Source: Magnetovibrio sp.
Lineage (GTDB): Bacteria > Pseudomonadota > Alphaproteobacteria > Rhodospirillales > Magnetovibrionaceae
Assembly: GCF_036568125.1 (NCBI RefSeq)
Contig: NZ_DATCTF010000019.1
Span: forward strand, 1 to 64,000
DNA length: 64,000 nucleotides
Direction: 5' to 3'
The notes under the pieces are model-generated. The model worked only from the letters and a program-made list of their open reading frames with translations, was not told the origin of the DNA and made no database searches. Both the position numbers and the translations under genes were made by a program. Shown here piece by piece: positions 16,701-25,845 of this stretch (position 1 is the stretch's first letter; every line of letters begins with the position of its first letter).

Positions 16701-16738
16701 AAAGGAGGGGACTGTAAAAGGTCTCCTCCTTTTTTTTA
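16701..16738 (+). terminator. Intrinsic terminator after actF
   Basis: A 12-bp stem (16701-16712 with 16721-16732, one G-T wobble, loop TGTAAAAG) runs into eight T residues. It ends the ACIII operon and separates it from the converging trmL gene. Confidence 0.9.
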
Positions 16739-16744
16739 TGTGTT

Positions 16745-17200
16745 CTACAGGCCGTCGGTTTGCCGCAACGCCTCGCCCAGCACCATCGCCGCCGCCACGG
16801 CGATGTTCAGCGATCGCGCCCCAACGGCCATGGGGATGGTGACGCGGGCGTCCACGGCGGCGTGAACGTCGTCGGGCACGCCTGCACTTTCAGAGCCCAG
16901 CAGCAGCACGTCGCTGGGCTGAAAACGGAAATCCGTGTACCGAACGGCCCCTTTGGTGGTCAGCAGCACCAGCCGCCGCCCCTCTTCGACTTGACGTTTG
17001 GCGCGAAAGGTATCCCACGAAACGTGGCGCGTGACTTGGGCGAGGTCCAAATAATCCATGGCCGAGCGCTTCAAATGGCGGTCAGAAAACACAAAACCGC
17101 ACGGCTCAACGATATCCGCGCCCACCTTCAAGCACGCGCAGGTCCGCAGTAGCGTGCCGGTGTTTTGCGGAATATCCGGTTGAAATAAGGCTAAGTTCAT
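16745..17200 (-). CDS. trmL: tRNA (cytidine/uridine-2'-O-)-methyltransferase TrmL
   Basis: A 151-residue SPOUT methyltransferase that modifies the wobble base of tRNA-Leu. Family motifs are FQPDIPQNTGTLLRTCACL at the start, LLLGSESAGVP in the middle and IPMAVGARSLNIAVAAAMVL at the trefoil knot. It converges with the ACIII operon and diverges from petABC, so it is transcribed alone. Its placement between the two respiratory operons appears to be incidental. Confidence 0.93.
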   Translation of the reverse strand: MNLALFQPDIPQNTGTLLRTCACLKVGADIVEPCGFVFSDRHLKRSAMDYLDLAQVTRHVSWDTFRAKRQVEEGRRLVLLTTKGAVRYTDFRFQPSDVLLLGSESAGVPDDVHAAVDARVTIPMAVGARSLNIAVAAAMVLGEALRQTDGL

Positions 17201-17312
17201 GATTTTTCAGCTTTGATCCATTCTATTTCGCACCCGCAAAGTTATTATATTAGAAAGCATTAATTTTTTTCCTTTTTTCTAGTGTGGATTTCTTATATAC
17301 CGTTCCCGGACT

Positions 17313-17338
17313 CGGACGGCCTACAATTGTGGGCCGCC
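17313..17338 (+). promoter_or_regulatory. Inverted repeat in the petABC leader
   Basis: The arms GGACGGCC and GGGCCGCC surround a central palindrome ACAATTGT, then a T-rich stretch AGTTTTGCG follows. The structure is 145 bases upstream of petA. The flanking gap 17201-17300 is AT-rich (TTATTATATTAG, TTCTTATATACC) and should contain the promoters of trmL and petA. The repeat could be an operator or a leader hairpin; this is inference. Confidence 0.4.
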
Positions 17339-17481
17339 CCAGTTTTGCGTTTGGCAGGACGGCTGTAAGGACGGCGCATATGCGGTCCAAGGGCATCGAA
17401 TAGGCTTCGAAACCCTGAAAACAAGCGGTCCGCCGCTACCTGTGCGTAGAGCCTGTGACCAAGGTCAGGAAAGGCGTCATC

Positions 17482-18030
17482 ATGACGGATAACCCCACGA
17501 ATAATCCTGAGGAAATGGACGGCGATCGTCGTGACTTTCTTCTGATTTCCACCACCGTCCTCGGCGTAGCTGGCGTTGCCGCTGCGGCTTGGCCGTTCAT
17601 CCATTCCATCAACCCCGCCAAAGACGTGTTGGCACTGGCCTCGACCGAGGTGGACTTGTCCGCCATCGAAGAAGGCATGGCCATCACCGCCATGTGGCGC
17701 GGCAAGCCGGTTTTCATTCGCCATCGTACGGCGGAAGAAATTCAAGCTGCCGAAAGTGTCGATCTGGGCGAACTTCGCGATCCCCAAGCCGATGCAGACC
17801 GCGTTCAAAAGCCCGAATGGCTTGTGACCGTCGGCGTTTGCACGCACTTGGGCTGCATCCCGTCGGGCCAGGGTATCGGCGACACCCGTGGCGACTTCGG
17901 CGGTTGGTACTGCCCGTGTCACGGTTCGCACTACGACACCTCCGGCCGCATCCGCAAGGGTCCGGCGCCGTTTAACCTGCCCGTGCCGCCGTATGCCTTT
18001 ACGGACGACACGATGATTGTGATTGGGTGA
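17482..18030 (+). CDS. petA: Cytochrome bc1 Rieske iron-sulfur subunit
   Basis: The 182-residue protein has a Tat-type anchor (DRRDFL, 15-20, then a helix to about 40) and the two [2Fe-2S] motifs CTHLGC (120-125) and CPCHGS (144-149). It takes the first electron from quinol at the Qo site and swings to cytochrome c1. ATG 17482 is chosen because AGGAAAGG stands just upstream; an in-frame GTG nine codons earlier adds residues not typical of the family. First gene of petABC. Confidence 0.96.
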   Translation: MTDNPTNNPEEMDGDRRDFLLISTTVLGVAGVAAAAWPFIHSINPAKDVLALASTEVDLSAIEEGMAITAMWRGKPVFIRHRTAEEIQAAESVDLGELRDPQADADRVQKPEWLVTVGVCTHLGCIPSGQGIGDTRGDFGGWYCPCHGSHYDTSGRIRKGPAPFNLPVPPYAFTDDTMIVIG

Positions 18031-18038
18031 GGCCGGCT

Positions 18039-19283
18039 ATGAAACGTACTCAAAGCTCGAACCGCTTGGTTCAATGGATCGACGACCGGCTGCCGATTTT
18101 CAGCTACGCCGATCATAACGTCATCGCGTATCCCACGCCGAAGAACCTGAACTACTGGTGGAACTACGGTTCCATCGCCGGCATCATCTTGGTGATTATG
18201 CTGGTCACGGGCATCTTCCTGGCGATGAACTATCAGCCGCACGCCGATGTGGCGTTCGCCAGCGTGGAACGCATCGTTCGCGACGTCAACTACGGTTGGC
18301 TGCTGCGCTATCTGCATATGAACGGCGCGTCGATGTTCTTCATCGTCGTCTACATTCACATGTTCCGCGGCCTGTACTTCGGTTCCTACAAGGCACCCCG
18401 CGAAATCCTGTGGATGGTCGGCGTGACCATTTACGTCGCAATGATGGCCACCGCCTTCATGGGCTACGTGCTTCCCTGGGGCCAGATGAGCTTCTGGGGC
18501 GCGACGGTTATCACCAACCTGTTCTCCGCGATCCCGCTGGTCGGCGATTACATCGTGACCTGGATCTGGGGTGGTTTCTCGGTCGACGTTCCGACCATCA
18601 ACCGTTTCTTCGTGTGGCACTACCTGCTGCCGATGATCCTGGTGATGTTGGTTGTGGTCCACCTGTGGGCGTTGCACGTTCACAAGTCGTCCAACCCGTT
18701 GGGCATCGACATCAAAACCCCGCAGGACATGATGCCGTTCCACCCGTTCTACACGATCAAGGATCTGTACGGGTTGGGTCTGTTCATGATCTTCTTCCTG
18801 TTCTTCGTGTTCTTCTACCCGAACTTCTTCGGCGAAGCGGACAACTACATCCCGGCCAACCCGATGGTGACCCCGCCGCACATCGTTCCGGAATGGTACT
18901 TCCTGCCGTTCTACGCGATCTTGCGCGCAATCCCGGACAAACTGGGCGGTGTCGTGGTGATGTTCGCAGGTGTGTTGATCCTCTACGTTCTGCCGTGGTT
19001 GGACACCTCCAAGGTTCGCTCCGCGACCTTCCGTCCGATCTTCAGGCAGTTGTTCTGGATCTTCGTGCTGAACTGCATCCTGCTAGGCTATGTCGGTGCC
19101 AAATCGCCGGACGAAGAACTGCTTGGCATGTCCATGACGTACTGGGGTCGCATTGCGACGTTCTACTACTTCTTCCACTTCATGGTGTTGTTGCCGCTGG
19201 TCGGCAAGCTTGAGAAGCCCAAACCGCTTCCCAGCAGCATCTACGAAGAAGTGGCGAAAAAATGCCGCGCGAAGGAGGACTAA
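18039..19283 (+). CDS. petB: Cytochrome b of the bc1 complex
   Basis: A 414-residue protein with eight membrane helices. Heme ligands are the paired His residues in helix B (RYLHMNG and YIHMFRG) and helix D (VWHYLLP and VVHLWALH). The PEWY motif of the Qo site is present in [11 protein letters not shown]. This is the long proteobacterial form, not split into b6 and subunit IV. ATG 18039 follows a GTGAGG ribosome site that overlaps the petA stop; a GTG at 18027 overlapping petA is less likely. Confidence 0.97.
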   Translation: MKRTQSSNRLVQWIDDRLPIFSYADHNVIAYPTPKNLNYWWNYGSIAGIILVIMLVTGIFLAMNYQPHADVAFASVERIVRDVNYGWLLRYLHMNGASMFFIVVYIHMFRGLYFGSYKAPREILWMVGVTIYVAMMATAFMGYVLPWGQMSFWGATVITNLFSAIPLVGDYIVTWIWGGFSVDVPTINRFFVWHYLLPMILVMLVVVHLWALHVHKSSNPLGIDIKTPQDMMPFHPFYTIKDLYGLGLFMIFFLFFVFFYPNFFGEADNYIPANPMVTPPHIVPEWYFLPFYAILRAIPDKLGGVVVMFAGVLILYVLPWLDTSKVRSATFRPIFRQLFWIFVLNCILLGYVGAKSPDEELLGMSMTYWGRIATFYYFFHFMVLLPLVGKLEKPKPLPSSIYEEVAKKCRAKED

Positions 19284-19286
19284 TCC

Positions 19287-20123
19287 ATGCGTAAACTTCT
19301 CATCACTGCTGCAATGGGCGTCAGCCTGGCCGTTTCCAACGTGGCATACGCCGCAGGCAACATGGTCAAACCCATTGATGTGAACTGGTCCTTCGAAGGC
19401 ATCTTCGGCACCTTTGATCGCGAAGCGATCAAAAAGGGTGGGCAGATTTTCTTCGAAGTCTGCAATGCCTGTCATTCCATGAACCTGATGTCGTACCGCA
19501 ACCTAGTCGACATCGGTTGGACGGAAGACGAAGCCAAGGAATTGGCGGCGAACTACGAAGTGCAAGACGGCCCCAACGAGGAAGGCGAGATGTTCATGCG
19601 TCCCGCACGCCTCTCGGACCGTTTCGTGTCGCCGTTCCCCAACGAAAAGGCTTCTCGCTTCGCCAACGGTGGCGCTTACCCGCCGGATCTGTCGGTGATC
19701 ACCAAGGCGCGCGTCGGCGGCCCGGACTACATCTACAGCCTGCTCGTGGGCTACAAGGATGAAGCTCCCGAGCACGTCACCATGGCCGAAGGCACGCACT
19801 ACAACGAGTACTTCCCCGGTCACCAGATCTTCATGGCTGCGCCGCTGTACGGCGAAACCGTGGAATTCCCCGACGGCACGTCGGTGGATCTGGATACCGA
19901 AGCCAAGTACATCGTCAACTTCCTCGCCTGGGCGGCCGAGCCCGAGTTGGAAGAGCGTAAATCCCTGGGCATCAAAGTGCTGTTGTACTTGATCGTGCTC
20001 ACGGCCATGCTCTATGCACTCAAGCGCCGCATCTGGAACCGCATCTGCCTGGACGAATACACCCACGGCCCGTATGTGGACCAGTACCAGAAGGATCTGG
20101 ACAAGCACAAAATGCCGGGCTAA
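19287..20123 (+). CDS. petC: Cytochrome c1 of the bc1 complex
   Basis: A 278-residue protein with a cleaved signal peptide (after AYA, about 22), one heme motif CNACH (59-63) and a C-terminal anchor helix (about 230-250) followed by a short basic tail, as expected for c1. It accepts electrons from the Rieske centre and passes them to soluble cytochrome c. It follows petB by three bases and ends with a strong terminator. Confidence 0.96.
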   Translation: MRKLLITAAMGVSLAVSNVAYAAGNMVKPIDVNWSFEGIFGTFDREAIKKGGQIFFEVCNACHSMNLMSYRNLVDIGWTEDEAKELAANYEVQDGPNEEGEMFMRPARLSDRFVSPFPNEKASRFANGGAYPPDLSVITKARVGGPDYIYSLLVGYKDEAPEHVTMAEGTHYNEYFPGHQIFMAAPLYGETVEFPDGTSVDLDTEAKYIVNFLAWAAEPELEERKSLGIKVLLYLIVLTAMLYALKRRIWNRICLDEYTHGPYVDQYQKDLDKHKMPG

Positions 20124-20144
20124 GCCTCGCTCTTGCGCTCATGC

Positions 20145-20178
20145 AAAACCCCCGCTCTCGCGAGCGGGGGTTTTTCTT
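20145..20178. terminator. Bidirectional terminator between petC and the deacetylase gene
   Basis: The stem CCCCCGCTC/GAGCGGGGG (20149-20157 with 20162-20170) is flanked by AAAA and TTTTTCTTT. It serves petABC on the plus strand and, through the A-run, the converging minus-strand deacetylase gene. Confidence 0.93.
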
Positions 20179-20208
20179 TGCCGCTCTAACTGGCTAAGCC
20201 ATGAAAAC

Positions 20209-21138
20209 CTATTCGGTCATCAGAATATGAACGTGGACGCCGACGCTGGCGGCAAGCGCGCGCAGGTCATAGCCGCCTTCCAAAACCGACACCACCTTGC
20301 CCTGACAGCATTGATTGGCGAGTCCGACCAGTTCCGCCGTGATCCAGGCGAAATCGCCGGTCTGAAGGCGTAAATGCGCCTGAGGGTCGCTTTCGTGAGC
20401 ATCGAAACCGGCGGAGACGATCAGCAGTTCGGGATGAAACCGCGCCAGCTTGGGTAAAATGCGCGCCGACCATGCGGCTCTGAATTCGTCCGAGCCCGCA
20501 CCGGGGGCGAGCGTCGCATTCACGACGTTGCCGTCGATCCCGGTTTCGCTTTCCAAGCCCGTATCCGGCCAACATGGATATTGGTGCGACGAGGCATAAA
20601 AATAATGCGGATCGTTTTCACAAAATGCCTGACTGCCGTTGCCGTGATGAACGTCGAAATCGACGATCGCGATGCGGGTCAGGCCATGTTCATGGCGTGC
20701 GTGCGCGGCAGCGATGGCGGCGTTGTTGAACAGACAAAAACCCATCGCCTGGTTTGGCTCGGCATGATGGCCTGGGGGGCGAATGGCGCAAAAGGCATTG
20801 CGCGCCAAACCGTTCATCACATCATCGACGGCTTCGCACGCCGCCCCCGCCGCGAAAAGCGCCGCTTCCACACTGCCCGTCGAAATGGCTGTGTCCGAAT
20901 CCAAATACGCGACCCCCGATTGCGGCGCACAGCTTAAAATATAGTCGATGTGCGCTGACGAATGCACTCGTTCGAGCTGGGCGCGTGTCGCCTTCTTCGC
21001 CTGGGCGCGGACCAGGTCGGAATAGCGCTCGTTCTCCAACACCGACGCGATGGCGCGGTGGCGCAACGGGTGTTCCGGGTGATCGTCCCCCGTGTCGTGG
21101 TTTAAGCATGCCGGAGGTTGATAAAGAACAGTCGCCAT
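20209..21138 (-). CDS. Histone-deacetylase-superfamily protein (AcuC/AphA-like)
   Basis: A 309-residue Zn-dependent deacetylase-like protein. Active-site features are the His pair 124-125 (PPGHHAEP), the zinc ligands Asp162 and His164 (VDFDVHHGNGSQ) and Asp246 (SAGFDAHESDP), and the late LEGGYD loop. Bacterial members remove acetyl groups from proteins (AcuC acts on acetyl-CoA synthetase) or from polyamines. Start 21138 has AAGGAT upstream and gives the usual N-terminus. The divergent neighbour is an acyl-CoA synthetase/GNAT protein, which hints at a writer-eraser pair for lysine acetylation, but the substrate is not proven. Confidence 0.92.
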   Translation of the reverse strand: MATVLYQPPACLNHDTGDDHPEHPLRHRAIASVLENERYSDLVRAQAKKATRAQLERVHSSAHIDYILSCAPQSGVAYLDSDTAISTGSVEAALFAAGAACEAVDDVMNGLARNAFCAIRPPGHHAEPNQAMGFCLFNNAAIAAAHARHEHGLTRIAIVDFDVHHGNGSQAFCENDPHYFYASSHQYPCWPDTGLESETGIDGNVVNATLAPGAGSDEFRAAWSARILPKLARFHPELLIVSAGFDAHESDPQAHLRLQTGDFAWITAELVGLANQCCQGKVVSVLEGGYDLRALAASVGVHVHILMTE

Positions 21139-21294
21139 GAAGATGATCCTTGTGGGCGGCATTGCCGCTGCATAGGTTCTGATTCTATCGTCTATCGCAT
21201 GACGTCACAAACCCTATGTTGCAGTGCAGCATGTGCTATACTGGAGCATACCCCCCTTGCCGCACGGCGCAGGGCCACAGCATTAGGTGACGCC

Positions 21295-23988
21295 ATGAGC
21301 ACCAGAAACCTCGATCGTATGTTCAAGCCGAACTCGGTGGCCGTGATCGGCGCTTCGCCTCAGCCCCAATCGATTGGCCGCCTGGTCATGGACAACCTGT
21401 TGCATGGTGGGTTCTCCGGACCGATTATGCCGGTGAACCCCAACCATCGCTCGATCAGTGGGGTTTTGGCGTATGCCGACATAGAGAGCCTACCGGAAAC
21501 ACCGGACCTGGCGTTGATCTGCACCCCGCCGGAAACCGTCCCCACAATCATCGATCAACTGGGCGCGCGCGGCGTGCGTGCCGCGGCGGTTTTGACGGCG
21601 GGACTAAGCGCCATCGTGCAAGACAACGGCGAAACCATCACCCAATCCATGGTGAGTGCCGCCAAACGTCACGGCATGCGCATCCTGGGGCACAACTGCT
21701 TGGGTCTGCTGGTGCCGGGTATCGGCCTCAATGCCAGCTTTGCCCACACCTCCGCATTACCGGGACAAATCGCCTTTGTGTCGCAATCGGGTGCGCTGTG
21801 CACGTCCGTTTTGGATTGGGCCAAGCCGCGCGGCATCGGCTTTTCGCACTTCATATCCATGGGCGATATGGCCGAGTTGGATTTCGGCGACGTACTCGAT
21901 TATCTGGGCAGCGACCCCGATACCTCGGCCATTTTGCTGTACATCGAAACCATTCGTCACAATCGCACCTTCATGTCGGCGGCGCGTGCCGCCGCGCGCA
22001 ACAAACCTGTCCTGGCGATCAAGTCCGGGCGTGCCAAGGAAGGCGCACGCGCAGCCACGTCGCACACCGGCGCGCTGACCAGCAACGACGCGGTTTACGA
22101 CGCCGCGTTCGCGCGCGCGGGTATGTTGCGCGTCTATGAATTCGAAGAACTGTTCGCCGCCGTCGAAACACTCAGCCGCGGGCGCCGTCCCGGTGGCGAG
22201 CGCCTGGCGATATTGACCAATGGCGGCGGCCTTGGGGTGATGGCCGTCGACGACCTGATCGAATTGGGCGGCACGCTGGCCGAACTGAGCGACAAAACCA
22301 TTGCTGCGCTGGATGCCGTCCTGCCGCAAACATGGTCGCACGCAAACCCCGTCGATATCATCGGCGACGCCAACGGGGAACGCTATGAAGCCGCTTTGCG
22401 GGTGCTTTTGGACGCCAAGGAGATCGACGCCATATTGGTCATGCACTGTCCCGTCGCGGTTGTAAGGCCAACGGAAATCGCCCAAACCATCGTGAAATTG
22501 GCACAGGAAAAGCCGCGCTCCGCGATCATGACCTGTTTTGTCGGCGAAGAATTCGCCGCCCCTGCGCGCGAGATCATGGCGCAATCCAACATTTCGTGCT
22601 TCGACACGCCGTTGAAGTCCGTGCAGGCATTCATGCATACGGTCAACCATCGCCGCAACCAAGTGATCTTGATGGAGACGCCTCCCTCGCTGCCGACCAT
22701 TTTCAAGCCCGCCACAGCAACAGCAAAACTGATCGTCGAATCCGTTCTGGCGAGCGGCCGCACGACCCTGAGCGAGCCGGAGGCAAAAGCCGTTCTGTCC
22801 GCATACGGCATACCCATCGTCGAAACCCACATCGCCAAATCGCCGAGCGACGCCACCCATATTGCCGATGCCATGGGTTATCCCGTGGTGGTCAAAATCA
22901 TGTCTCCCGACATCACCCATAAATCGGACGTCGGCGGGGTGATCTTGGGTCTGAAGAACCGACAAGCGGTGGAACAAGCCTGCAACGCGATGACGGAGCG
23001 TCTCAAAGACAACCTGCCACATGCCCAAGTCAGCGGTTTTTCCATCCAGAAAATGGCCCGGCGTCCGGATGCCTATGAATTGATTGTCGGCGTCACCTTG
23101 GACCCGGTCTTCGGCCCGGTCATCATGTTCGGTCAAGGCGGCACGGCGGTCGAGGTGATCAGCGATCGCGCCGTCGCACTGCCGCCGCTGAACATGGCCC
23201 TGGCGCGCGATCTGGTATCGCGCACCAAGATTTCCAAACTGCTCGGTGGGTATCGCGATCATGCGCCGACCGACATCGACGCCATCTGCCTGACGCTCAA
23301 TCAGGTGGCCCAACTGATCATCGACATTCCCGAAATCGAAGAGCTCGACATCAATCCGCTGTTCGCCGACGACCAAGGCGTATTGGCGCTGGATGCGCGC
23401 ATCAAAGTCGCAACGGCGACGGGTGTGGGCAGCGACCGTCTGGCTATTCGGCCATATCCGCAAAACCTGGAAAGTACCTTTACCATCAAGGGGCACGACG
23501 GCGAAGGCCCACGGCACGTGCAAATCCGCCCGATCCGCCCCGAAGACGAACCCAACCACCACGTCTTCATTTCCAAGCTGACCCCCGAAGACATCCGCTT
23601 TCGCTTTTTCGGCTTGGTGAAGGAATTGCCGCACAGCCAAATGGCGCGTTTGACGCAGATCGACTACGACCGCGAAATGGCCTTCATCGCGACCTGGACG
23701 ACACCCGAGAACAAGCAAGAGACCCTCGGCGTGGTGCGCGTCTTTACTGATCCCGACAACGACAAGGCCGAGTTTTCCATCGTGGTGCGATCAGATATGA
23801 AGGGCGCGGGCTTGGGTTATGAACTGTTGCGCAAGATGATCGACTACTGCCGTTCACGCGGCACTCGAGCGATGGTCGGTCAAGTCCTCAGCGAAAACCG
23901 CCGTATGCTCAACTTCGTGCAAACGCTTGGTTTTGAAATCACCGGCCGTGTCGAAGCGGACATTGTCGAGGTGCAGTTGCAACTTTAG
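21295..23988 (+). CDS. Acyl-CoA synthetase (NDP-forming)-like / GNAT acetyltransferase fusion
   Basis: An 897-residue protein of the Pat/YfiQ layout: CoA-binding domain (about 8-135), succinyl-CoA-synthetase-like domain (about 150-460), ATP-grasp domain (about 490-700) and a C-terminal GNAT domain (about 730-890). Pat enzymes acetylate a lysine of acetyl-CoA synthetase and so switch it off. His257 in ATSHTGALT matches the phosphorylated His of active ADP-forming synthetases; Salmonella Pat, as I recall, has lost it. So this protein may keep synthetase chemistry. The start 21295 has AGGTGA upstream; the reading frame is open further up but without family features. Confidence 0.9.
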   Translation: MSTRNLDRMFKPNSVAVIGASPQPQSIGRLVMDNLLHGGFSGPIMPVNPNHRSISGVLAYADIESLPETPDLALICTPPETVPTIIDQLGARGVRAAAVLTAGLSAIVQDNGETITQSMVSAAKRHGMRILGHNCLGLLVPGIGLNASFAHTSALPGQIAFVSQSGALCTSVLDWAKPRGIGFSHFISMGDMAELDFGDVLDYLGSDPDTSAILLYIETIRHNRTFMSAARAAARNKPVLAIKSGRAKEGARAATSHTGALTSNDAVYDAAFARAGMLRVYEFEELFAAVETLSRGRRPGGERLAILTNGGGLGVMAVDDLIELGGTLAELSDKTIAALDAVLPQTWSHANPVDIIGDANGERYEAALRVLLDAKEIDAILVMHCPVAVVRPTEIAQTIVKLAQEKPRSAIMTCFVGEEFAAPAREIMAQSNISCFDTPLKSVQAFMHTVNHRRNQVILMETPPSLPTIFKPATATAKLIVESVLASGRTTLSEPEAKAVLSAYGIPIVETHIAKSPSDATHIADAMGYPVVVKIMSPDITHKSDVGGVILGLKNRQAVEQACNAMTERLKDNLPHAQVSGFSIQKMARRPDAYELIVGVTLDPVFGPVIMFGQGGTAVEVISDRAVALPPLNMALARDLVSRTKISKLLGGYRDHAPTDIDAICLTLNQVAQLIIDIPEIEELDINPLFADDQGVLALDARIKVATATGVGSDRLAIRPYPQNLESTFTIKGHDGEGPRHVQIRPIRPEDEPNHHVFISKLTPEDIRFRFFGLVKELPHSQMARLTQIDYDREMAFIATWTTPENKQETLGVVRVFTDPDNDKAEFSIVVRSDMKGAGLGYELLRKMIDYCRSRGTRAMVGQVLSENRRMLNFVQTLGFEITGRVEADIVEVQLQL

Positions 23989-24738
23989 TTACAGGCTGTC
24001 TTTTTCTTCCGGACGTTTGTAAAACGTACTGCGCTTGGGGTACGTGATGCCCGACTTCCACGTTTTACGCGGCTTGCGGCGCTTTTCGTTTTCGACCTTT
24101 TGGGCGTTGTCGCCGTAGGTCCAAAAGCGGTGCAGCACGTCTTCCATATCTTGCTCGCTGAGCAATTCGGGCTCGCCCATTTGCAGCACCAGTTGGTATT
24201 GCTGGGCCAGCACCTCGACCTCGACGGCGAGGCTCATGGCCTTTTCCAGATTGTCGCCGAACGCGATCAGGCCGTGGTGGCTCATCAGGCACGCCCGGCG
24301 CCCTGCCAGCGCGGCGAGGACTTCTTCGGACAGCTCCGGGGTGCCGAACGGCTTGTACGCGCAGCAACGAATGTCCTTGCCGCCCGCCACCGCGACCATG
24401 TAGTGAAACGCCGGAATGCCTTTGTTGAGGCACGCCAACGCAGTCGCGTACGGCGGATGGGCATGCACGATTGCTTTAGCTGAGCGGCGCTGACGATAGA
24501 TATCCAAATGAAAGCGCCATTCGCTGGACGGCACGAAATCTCCGGTGGCGTTGCCGTCCATGTCCATGAACACGATGTCTTCGGGGCGCAGCTTGTGATA
24601 CTTGACGCCCGACGGCGTGATCAGGAACCCGCCCTCGACCCGTGCCGAGACGTTGCCCGACGCACCCGCGCTGAGACCGGTTTCATTGAGGCTCAGCGCA
24701 GTCTTGATGATCTTGGCGCGCAGATCGAAGTGACGCAT
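23989..24738 (-). CDS. Class II aldolase, probable 5-methylthioribulose-1-phosphate aldolase
   Basis: The 249-residue protein aligns residue by residue with E. coli FucA at its catalytic sites: Glu73 (SSEW), zinc ligands His92 and His94 (VHAHPP) and His155 (SHHGLI). Its start shares one base with the mtnA stop (TGATG), and mtnP lies upstream of mtnA. In Rhodospirillum rubrum and some E. coli the same trio forms a shunt in which this aldolase splits 5-methylthioribulose-1-phosphate into DHAP and 2-methylthioacetaldehyde. Fuculose or other sugar phosphates are less likely here because no sugar genes are near. An alternative, dehydratase MtnB, is a related fold, but the FucA-like spacing favours an aldolase. 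Confidence 0.88.
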   Translation of the reverse strand: MRHFDLRAKIIKTALSLNETGLSAGASGNVSARVEGGFLITPSGVKYHKLRPEDIVFMDMDGNATGDFVPSSEWRFHLDIYRQRRSAKAIVHAHPPYATALACLNKGIPAFHYMVAVAGGKDIRCCAYKPFGTPELSEEVLAALAGRRACLMSHHGLIAFGDNLEKAMSLAVEVEVLAQQYQLVLQMGEPELLSEQDMEDVLHRFWTYGDNAQKVENEKRRKPRKTWKSGITYPKRSTFYKRPEEKDSL

Positions 24739-25841
24739 CAGGACCAGGCCTCGGGCATTTCGGGAAACAGAGAGCGCAACCCGCTTTCGGATGCCTCGCA
24801 CACGCCGCGTTCCGTGATCAGTTTCGTCACCAACCGTGCCGGGGTGACGTCGAACGCCGGATTGCCGCCTTTGGAGCCTTCGGCGACGATGCGCACGCTG
24901 CGCACGACGCCGTCGCGGTCCTTGCCGTTCATCCTCGTGACTTCGGTGTCGTCGCGTTCTTCGATGGGAATTTTAAAGCCGTCGTCGAGCTTCCAGTCGA
25001 TGGTCGGTCCCGGTAACGCGACGTAAAACGGCACCTTGTTGTCGTGGGCCGCCAAGGCTTTGAGATACGTTCCGATCTTGTTGCACACGTCGCCGGTGCG
25101 GGTCGTGCGGTCGGTGCCGACGATGCACAGATCGACCTTGCCGTGCTGCATCAGATGCCCACCGGCATTGTCGACGATCACCGTGTGCGGCACGCCGTGT
25201 TGACCCAGTTCCCACGCCGTCAGGCTGGCGCCTTGGTTGCGCGGGCGGGTTTCGTCGACCCACACATGTACGGGGATGCCCGCATCGTGAGCCTTGTAGA
25301 TCGGCGCAATGGCGGTGCCCCAATCCACGGTCGCCAGCCACCCGGCGTTGCAGTGGGTGAGGATGTTCACCGGGCGCGATTTGCCGGCTTTTTCATAGGC
25401 GATCTGGATCAGGTCCTTGCCGTGATCGCCGATCGACGAGCACATGGAGACGTCTTCGTCGGCGATGTCGGCGGCGCGCTTCCAGGCAGCGTCGAAACGC
25501 TTTTCCGGTTTCAGCGGTTCGAGCAACGCCTTTTGATCTTCGATTGCCCAGCGCAGGTTGACCGCCGTCGGACGGGCCTCGAACAAGACCTTGGACGCGT
25601 GGGCGAGATTTTCGTCGGACGGATCGTCCTTCATCGCCAAGGCCATGCCATAAGCCGCCGTCGCACCGATCAACGGAGCGCCGCGCACCAACATGTCGAA
25701 AATGGCGTGGGCGGCTTCCTGCACCGTTTCCAGCCGTACGGTTTCGAACTCGAACGGCAGCTTGGTTTGGTCGATGATATCGACCGCTTCGCCATCGTCC
25801 GACACCCAAATGGTGCGCATCGGCGTTCCGTTGACCTTCAT
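24738..25841 (-). CDS. mtnA: S-methyl-5-thioribose-1-phosphate isomerase
   Basis: A 367-residue member of the eIF2B-like family that turns methylthioribose-1-phosphate into methylthioribulose-1-phosphate. Catalytic Cys is in [11 protein letters not shown] and catalytic Asp in [20 protein letters not shown]; the [13 protein letters not shown] substrate loop is intact. It follows mtnP by four bases and overlaps the aldolase start. An ATG seven codons downstream (MRTIWV) is an alternative start. Confidence 0.95.
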   Translation of the reverse strand: MKVNGTPMRTIWVSDDGEAVDIIDQTKLPFEFETVRLETVQEAAHAIFDMLVRGAPLIGATAAYGMALAMKDDPSDENLAHASKVLFEARPTAVNLRWAIEDQKALLEPLKPEKRFDAAWKRAADIADEDVSMCSSIGDHGKDLIQIAYEKAGKSRPVNILTHCNAGWLATVDWGTAIAPIYKAHDAGIPVHVWVDETRPRNQGASLTAWELGQHGVPHTVIVDNAGGHLMQHGKVDLCIVGTDRTTRTGDVCNKIGTYLKALAAHDNKVPFYVALPGPTIDWKLDDGFKIPIEERDDTEVTRMNGKDRDGVVRSVRIVAEGSKGGNPAFDVTPARLVTKLITERGVCEASESGLRSLFPEMPEAWS

Positions 25842-25845
25842 GGTA

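Noticed and set aside
21757-23718. A 653-codon open frame antisense to the acyl-CoA synthetase/GNAT gene
   Set aside because: It mirrors the codon pattern of the real gene, has no recognisable domain and no ribosome site; the plus-strand protein is unambiguous.
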